A DNA stretch of 16,218 nt from Thermoplasmatota archaeon (lineage in GTDB: Archaea; Thermoplasmatota; Penumbrarchaeia; Penumbrarchaeales; Penumbrarchaeaceae). Below are positions 12,103-16,218 of this stretch, one piece after another. The stretch is taken from contig JAUVLN010000015.1 of assembly GCA_030600725.1 (NCBI GenBank), positions 1-16,218 on the forward strand, read 5' to 3'. Position 1 is the first letter of the stretch, and each line of letters starts with the position of its first letter. Under the pieces are notes generated by a model that was given only the letters and a program-made list of their open reading frames with translations, made no database searches and was not told the origin of the DNA. A program made the position numbers and the translations under genes.

Positions 12103-14768
12103 CAGGCTTGCTCAATTGGAGGAGTGGCCGGCTGCTCGGGTACTGCAGGCGTTGGTGCAGGGACCTCACCTTCCGGCACCTGCTCCGGCGCAGCCGGTGG
12201 TAGGGTCTCCTGCTGGCCCTCTGATAGGATCTGCGGAGCGGGTTGATCTCCCGGTTTCGGAATGTACCCGGGAAGTCCCGGACTATCTCCGCCCCCGTAA
12301 GCGTTCAGGCCGTGGCTTTTCTGGGGACCTATGCTGGACAGGATCTCATCCCCGCTCACCTCGGCAGGCTGGGCCTTCACCTCATCCTCCCCCGACCCCT
12401 TTTTCAACACTATGATCACGATCACCGCTGCCAGTGAACCGATCACCAGTATCACCAGTATCACTATCAGGATGATGAGTCCAACGGTTGTTCCCTCATC
12501 CTTGACTACCGTTTCAACCTCCGTCGGTTGGACCACGGGCTCCTTGGTTCCATATCCCGCCGAATCATATGATGTTATCTTGGTGGCCATCCCGGAGGAA
12601 TCGATGATCGTCGTCTCCATCATGGCCACGGCGGTTAGCTCGAAATCCGGAAGGATGCCCAGAAGGTCCATCTCCGGGAGCGTCAGGGAGATATCTACCC
12701 CCATGTTGTCATCCCGGATCCTTATCTGCGGGGATATCTCACTTGTGGATGCAGTGGGTTTGAAGGATACCGTCCTGAGATCGAACTCCAGTCTACCATA
12801 CTGATGACCCACGCTGGGCTCGTAGAACTTGTACCCTGGTACGTTCTCCACCGTGAGATATGGGGGCTCCTCCTCGTATTCCGGCCTCATGAAGTAGATG
12901 ATCAGGGTTGGTTCCTGCTGTTTATCCTCGCCGAACACGAAATCATCGATACGGGCCGAGAACCAGACGGTTATCCCGTATTTCTGATTCCCTTTCACAC
13001 CCTGGATCTCCACGATATCCACGCTCTCCTTTCCGCCAAGCAGTATCTTCATCTCCTTATGGCTCTGGAACAGGACCAGCGGATCGGATGAGTTGTCCAG
13101 CCCTGACCGATCTAGATCCTCACCGTCGTAGATCTCCCCGTATATACGGGTCTTCTTCACCTCGATCTGCAGGGTTTCCAGATCGAAATGCACACCGTCG
13201 GTCACGTTCAACTCGATGTTATGTAAACCTTCCTCTGGTATCACCTTGGTCAACAGTGCACCGTAGCCGATCAGGACATCATCCACGTACCAGGTGTAGT
13301 TCAGGACCTCTCCGTGTATCATATCCGGATCCCTCGACCTGGAGGCATCGAACAGTATTCCCGCGGACGTGTTGTAAACGAAGGAGGAGGAGGAGGACGG
13401 TGAATCGATAACCGCCTCGGGAGGATCGTTCACGTTGATCACATGGATGGTCATGTTCATGAAGATCCGGTACGGCGTCCTCGGGGGCGATTCGGATGAT
13501 GCCACATCCTGGACCCAGAACGCTATGTCGTAATCACCGACCATCTCGTTGCTTGTGGAAAACGAGAGGAAACCCTCTTCGTTATCCCATTCGTAGTCGG
13601 GATTGAACGGGATATCGGGCAGAACCTCGGTGGCATTGGTTCCAAAGCGGATAACCTGTCCCTGATCGAGGTCCGGATCATTGGCCACGAGCTGTATCTC
13701 GACGACCTCATCCTCGAAGAAGCTCACCTCCTCTGTGATCTCCACCTCGGGTGGGTCGTTCTCGGGTGCCACGTACACCCAGAAATATGGGCCCAGTGAA
13801 CCCCTGTCCGGTACTGTTACCAATCCCTTACCATTCTGATCAGTGCAGTTTATCATGAACCTCGCATGCGACCAGTTCTTCGGGCCCGATCGCGCCGATT
13901 CTGCGACCCATGGACAGGCCCAATCCTCATCAGGTGTGAAGGTTATGTTCGACCCATCCGGGGGGAGCACAACCGTGATGTTGTCAGCAAGGAAATTGGC
14001 GGGTTCCACCTGATACACCAGGGTATCGAAGGGGTCATCCGCCCTGTCCGTGAATATACTGTCGAGCTGATCGTGATCCTCGTTGATACCCCAGTACATG
14101 GTGTCCTCCGGGAATTCGATGAAATAGAAATTCAGGCCCTCGGGGTTGAACTTCGGGGCATCGTTGACGGGCTGGACCTTGAATCGGAGCTCCATCACGG
14201 ATCTTCCGGACCTGTTCTCCGCGAATATCCTCACGACAAGATACTCCAATCCCGTCTCCTCGTGGTACTTCATATAATTGAAATCCTTATCGAGACAGGT
14301 CAGGGTAACATATGAAAATGTGGTGCTGTCGAAATCGGTGTTCACCCTTACCTCGACGGCATGGTCGTATGCCTCATTATTGATCCATGGGTACCTGACC
14401 TCGAATGTCTTGTTGGGATATTTTAACCCCGGGGAGGGGTCCTGGGATTTCCATTTCCACTCCTGGTTGGGGTCGTAGAAGATCTCATCGTCGGATTCAG
14501 ACTTGAATTCTCCATCCTTGTTGCGTGTCAATATCAGGAATTCCTCTATCTCATCGAACCCCTCATCCAGGTCCTCGAACGTTACCACGGTTACGTTCAC
14601 GATCGGCCCGTTACCAAAAGTCTCAAACACCGCCCTCGTGGATGTATCCCTGACACCACTCCCCTCCGTGTCCTGGGACCATGCCGTCATGATCGCGGGG
14701 ACGGATAGAAGAAAAGATAGGACAACAGCCAACATTACACTGCGATATCTTTGAGCAATACCAAACAT
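12102..14768 (-). CDS. Large membrane-anchored surface protein with cadherin/PKD-like segments, 888 aa
   Basis: A signal peptide lies at about 1-32. The extracellular part contains several segments with the V-N-D-x-P-x linker typical of cadherin-like repeats (three visible, such as NDAPKF and NDPPEV), and a PKD-like stretch with DASRSRDPD and YTWYVDD. Acidic Asp-Glu clusters suggest Ca2+ binding. A single hydrophobic anchor of 26 residues (about 763-788) is followed by a 100-residue cytoplasmic tail rich in Pro, Glu, Gln and Ala. The ATG at 14768 is chosen because GAGGTG lies six bases before it; the GTG three codons earlier is part of that SD. Adhesion or a cell-surface scaffold is plausible; binding partner unknown. 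Related proteins are common in Thermoplasmata. Confidence 0.8.
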   Translation of the reverse strand: MFGIAQRYRSVMLAVVLSFLLSVPAIMTAWSQDTEGSGVRDTSTRAVFETFGNGPIVNVTVVTFEDLDEGFDEIEEFLILTRNKDGEFKSESDDEIFYDPNQEWKWKSQDPSPGLKYPNKTFEVRYPWINNEAYDHAVEVRVNTDFDSTTFSYVTLTCLDKDFNYMKYHEETGLEYLVVRIFAENRSGRSVMELRFKVQPVNDAPKFNPEGLNFYFIEFPEDTMYWGINEDHDQLDSIFTDRADDPFDTLVYQVEPANFLADNITVVLPPDGSNITFTPDEDWACPWVAESARSGPKNWSHARFMINCTDQNGKGLVTVPDRGSLGPYFWVYVAPENDPPEVEITEEVSFFEDEVVEIQLVANDPDLDQGQVIRFGTNATEVLPDIPFNPDYEWDNEEGFLSFSTSNEMVGDYDIAFWVQDVASSESPPRTPYRIFMNMTIHVINVNDPPEAVIDSPSSSSSFVYNTSAGILFDASRSRDPDMIHGEVLNYTWYVDDVLIGYGALLTKVIPEEGLHNIELNVTDGVHFDLETLQIEVKKTRIYGEIYDGEDLDRSGLDNSSDPLVLFQSHKEMKILLGGKESVDIVEIQGVKGNQKYGITVWFSARIDDFVFGEDKQQEPTLIIYFMRPEYEEEPPYLTVENVPGYKFYEPSVGHQYGRLEFDLRTVSFKPTASTSEISPQIRIRDDNMGVDISLTLPEMDLLGILPDFELTAVAMMETTIIDSSGMATKITSYDSAGYGTKEPVVQPTEVETVVKDEGTTVGLIILIVILVILVIGSLAAVIVIIVLKKGSGEDEVKAQPAEVSGDEILSSIGPQKSHGLNAYGGGDSPGLPGYIPKPGDQPAPQILSEGQQETLPPAAPEQVPEGEVPAPTPAVPEQPATPPIEQA

Positions 14769-14820
14769 GATCAGCACCTCTTGATTGACAGGAGACAGGA
14801 TACGGCCCTCTAAAGGTGGG

Positions 14821-14832
14821 TTTTATTATAAA
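14821..14832 (-). promoter_or_regulatory. TATA box of the surface-protein gene
   Basis: The minus strand reads TTTATAATAAAA, about 58 bases before the ATG at 14768, giving a transcript start near 14801 and a leader of around 33 bases. Confidence 0.5.
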
Positions 14833-14918
14833 TATTTTGAAGGCTTGATATGTCCTCTTTTAATCTGGAAAAAATGAGGATGATACCATTATCCGTCGAT
14901 ATCTCCATTGCTTTCTCG

Positions 14919-14938
14919 GAAAAAGTATGAAAAAGTAT
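14919..14938 (+). repeat. Tandem ten-base repeat at the operon promoter
   Basis: GAAAAAGTAT occurs twice in direct succession (14919-14928 and 14929-14938), the second running into the TATA box. It could be a factor-binding or B-recognition element pair, or a simple slippage product. Confidence 0.4.
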
Positions 14939-14944
14939 ATATTG
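14935..14944 (+). promoter_or_regulatory. TATA box of the Cdc48-N-like operon
   Basis: GTATATATTG stands about 50 bases before the TTG start at 14988. The transcript would begin near 14965 and contain GGGAGGGAG. Confidence 0.5.
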
Positions 14945-14987
14945 ATAGGATATACTATTAAGGCTCACATATGGGAGGGAGTCAAAA

Positions 14988-15356
14988 TTGGCTGAAAACG
15001 AACACGTAGACATTGAGTTCAACATAGAGCTCAGCGTGAAGGTTAGCTCCATCCATTCCGTGGAGACGGGAATAGCCAGGATCCACTCATCTTATCTGGA
15101 GGATATGGGCGATGATATCAAGATGGTCGTCATCACCTTCGGTGAGAAGGATATCGTGGCCAGGCTCGTTTCAGACAGGCTTGCCCCCAAGGGGGTGGTG
15201 ATCCTCAGGTCCGGTGACATGGAGAGCCTCAAGGTAAAAGAGGGGGAGATGGTAACGCTTACCCCTTACAAGAAGCTCACGGAAGGCTTGAAGGCCAGAT
15301 GGATGAAATTCAAGACGAGGTTCAAGAAGGATGAAAATGAAGAAGGAGGCGACTAG
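14988..15356 (+). CDS. Stand-alone Cdc48-N-like double-psi barrel protein, 122 aa
   Basis: The sequence resembles the N-terminal substrate and adaptor domain of the archaeal AAA ATPase Cdc48/VAT. The G-I-A-R-I-H segment ending in LEDMG (28-41) and the GVVILRSGDMESLKVKEGEMVTL stretch (starting near 69) align by eye with the matching strands of that domain. No ATPase domain follows, so it is a free domain that might bind other proteins. After about residue 98 comes a basic amphipathic helix and then an acidic tail. The start is TTG, with GGGAGGGAG before it. It heads a tight operon whose next three genes share a helical motif. Similarity is judged by eye; a different double-psi barrel family is possible. 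Confidence 0.6.
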   Translation: MAENEHVDIEFNIELSVKVSSIHSVETGIARIHSSYLEDMGDDIKMVVITFGEKDIVARLVSDRLAPKGVVILRSGDMESLKVKEGEMVTLTPYKKLTEGLKARWMKFKTRFKKDENEEGGD

Positions 15357-15629
15357 ATGGGTGTCAAACACAGCATTCAGGCCATATCGGTATCCCATCC
15401 CTTCTCGATGAACAAGAAGATCGACCAGTATCTGAGCGAGAGGCTTCCGGACCTGATGGACGAGTACAAGCTCGCCGACAGGTCGGACCTGATGGATCTG
15501 GATAAGGGCTTTGAGGGATTCGAGGGCAGGATGGAAGAGCTCGAGGGATGGAAAAGGGGATTCGAGGTTCGGATCTCCGAAGATGAACACCGCATAGAGC
15601 GGATCAAATTCAAACTGGGGTTGAAGTGA
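15357..15629 (+). CDS. Soluble helical protein with the shared operon motif, 90 aa
   Basis: I do not recognise this family. Residues 21-52 hold the motif shared by three consecutive genes: K-I-D-x-Y-L-S-E-R-L, then D-E-Y-x-L and a D-L/V/I position. A charged coiled-coil-like helix follows to the end. No membrane segment is seen, so it is likely cytoplasmic. The ATG directly follows the TAG stop of the Cdc48-N-like gene, with GGAGG before it, so the two are translationally coupled. Confidence 0.7.
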   Translation: MGVKHSIQAISVSHPFSMNKKIDQYLSERLPDLMDEYKLADRSDLMDLDKGFEGFEGRMEELEGWKRGFEVRISEDEHRIERIKFKLGLK

Positions 15630-15635
15630 GGTGAT

Positions 15636-15971
15636 ATGATGGGATGGAACTGGGAAATTTTCTGGTATACGATCATCGTGCTGGCTCTTATACTCGCGTT
15701 CTTCCTCACCCTGTGGTGGTTCTTCTCACTGAAGAAAAAGTCCAGGAAGGAGCCCTCTCACGTGGAGCTCTATTTCGACGAGAACTTCAGGAAGATCATC
15801 AACGAATGGGACCTCACCTCGAGGGACAAGGTGAAGGAGTTCAAGAAGGGGATGGTTAAGAGGTTGGGCAAGGTCGACACGGACCTTACCGGCCTTGAGA
15901 ACAAGAGAAAAGGGCTCGATAACAGGCTCGGCGCTCTCGAGAAAGATATCTCCCTGATGGAGGGGAGCTGA
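15636..15971 (+). CDS. Membrane-anchored helical protein with the shared operon motif, 111 aa
   Basis: I do not recognise this family. One membrane segment spans about residues 9-30, after a tryptophan-rich start and before a basic stop-transfer stretch (33-39). The shared motif follows at 42-73 (V-E-x-Y-F-D-E-N-F, then N-E-W-x-L), and then a coiled coil rich in Leu, Lys and Asp. The likely topology is a short outside end and a cytoplasmic helical domain. The SD GAGGTGAT includes the preceding TGA; the second of two adjacent ATGs (15639) has the more usual spacing. It could anchor its soluble relatives to the membrane. Confidence 0.75.
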   Translation: MMGWNWEIFWYTIIVLALILAFFLTLWWFFSLKKKSRKEPSHVELYFDENFRKIINEWDLTSRDKVKEFKKGMVKRLGKVDTDLTGLENKRKGLDNRLGALEKDISLMEGS

Positions 15972-15984
15972 GGAGGTGTCCAGT

Positions 15985-16218
15985 ATGGAAGAGATGATCA
16001 ACGAGGAGACTGAAAACAAGGGTTTCTTGGAATGGCTCAAATCCAAATTCCACAAGGGGAATGAGGATCAGGAGGAGGAAAAGCCCGTTTACAAGAGGCG
16101 TCTGCTGGATGGGAGGGTAGAGAAATTCCTGGACCAGAACTTCAACTCCTACGTGCAGGAGTACGGGATCGTCACGGGACTTGACATTGAATCCTACGAG
16201 GAGAGATATGCAAGCCTC
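15985..16218 (+). CDS. Third helical protein with the shared operon motif, partial (first 78 aa)
   Basis: The ATG at 15985 follows AGGAGGTG, eight bases away in the usual place, and the frame stays open to the window end, so the rest is missing. Residues 13-23 make an amphipathic helix rich in Lys, Trp and Phe, followed by a strongly acidic linker (26-33). The shared motif occurs at 44-75: R-V-E-x-F-L-D-Q-N-F, then Q-E-Y-x-I. The amphipathic helix plus acidic stretch resembles the end of the Cdc48-N-like protein. Family not recognised. Confidence 0.75.
   Translation, partial: MEEMINEETENKGFLEWLKSKFHKGNEDQEEEKPVYKRRLLDGRVEKFLDQNFNSYVQEYGIVTGLDIESYEERYASL

Noticed and set aside
1..16218. tRNA or rRNA genes
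   Set aside because: No cloverleaf with a T-loop-like GGTTCAAATCC segment and no conserved rRNA segment was seen on either strand; the GGGTTCGAATCCC-like bases near 10790-10802 lie inside the geranylgeranyl reductase gene and have no matching arms.

Overview
The window looks like part of an archaeal chromosome, most likely from a member of the Thermoplasmatota. The evidence is TATA boxes about 25 bases before predicted transcript starts, Shine-Dalgarno (SD) sites of the AGGAGGTGATC type, frequent GTG and TTG starts, a geranylgeranyl reductase of archaeal lipid synthesis, a PerR-like regulator over rubrerythrin and superoxide reductase, an A-type flavoprotein, and a large secreted protein with cadherin/PKD-like segments. 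No rRNA, tRNA or methanogenesis gene is present, so the lineage call is inference.

Positions 1-91 hold the last codons of an upstream gene and a strong G/C stem plus T-run terminator. Positions 92-3060 form an AT-rich island with different codon use. It contains two tandem perfect three-base-loop hairpins, two unrecognised membrane-protein genes separated and bounded by three copies of a 26-base repeat, and a reverse-strand pair: a large possible antitoxin and a complete PIN-domain nuclease, with a TATA box and a candidate operator.

Positions 3106-8313 (minus strand) are a ten-gene oxidative-stress cluster read from a PerR-like regulator: perR, superoxide reductase, a 32-codon micro-ORF, AhpC-type peroxiredoxin, rubredoxin, ZIP metal transporter, A-type flavoprotein, glutaredoxin-like protein, ferredoxin:disulfide reductase with a rubredoxin domain, and rubrerythrin. 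A hairpin after the rubredoxin gene and a TATA-like box before the flavoprotein gene suggest subunits of expression. A single-cluster ferredoxin is transcribed divergently from perR. Together the genes remove superoxide, peroxide and oxygen or NO using low-potential iron-sulphur and thiol electrons, and may adjust divalent metals.

Positions 8847-10025 (minus) carry thioredoxin and a nitrilase-family amidase. Divergent from them are a two-cluster ferredoxin and geranylgeranyl reductase, a likely electron donor and enzyme pair for saturating archaeal lipids, followed by a cyclophilin. A large surface protein (12102-14768, minus) is convergent with the cyclophilin. Divergent from it, a tight plus-strand operon (14988 to the window end) encodes a stand-alone Cdc48-N-like beta-barrel protein and three consecutive proteins that share an ungapped, roughly 32-residue helical motif. 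One of the three is membrane-anchored. I do not recognise this as a described system, and it is one of the two most novel signals here; the other is the 26-base repeat array in the island.
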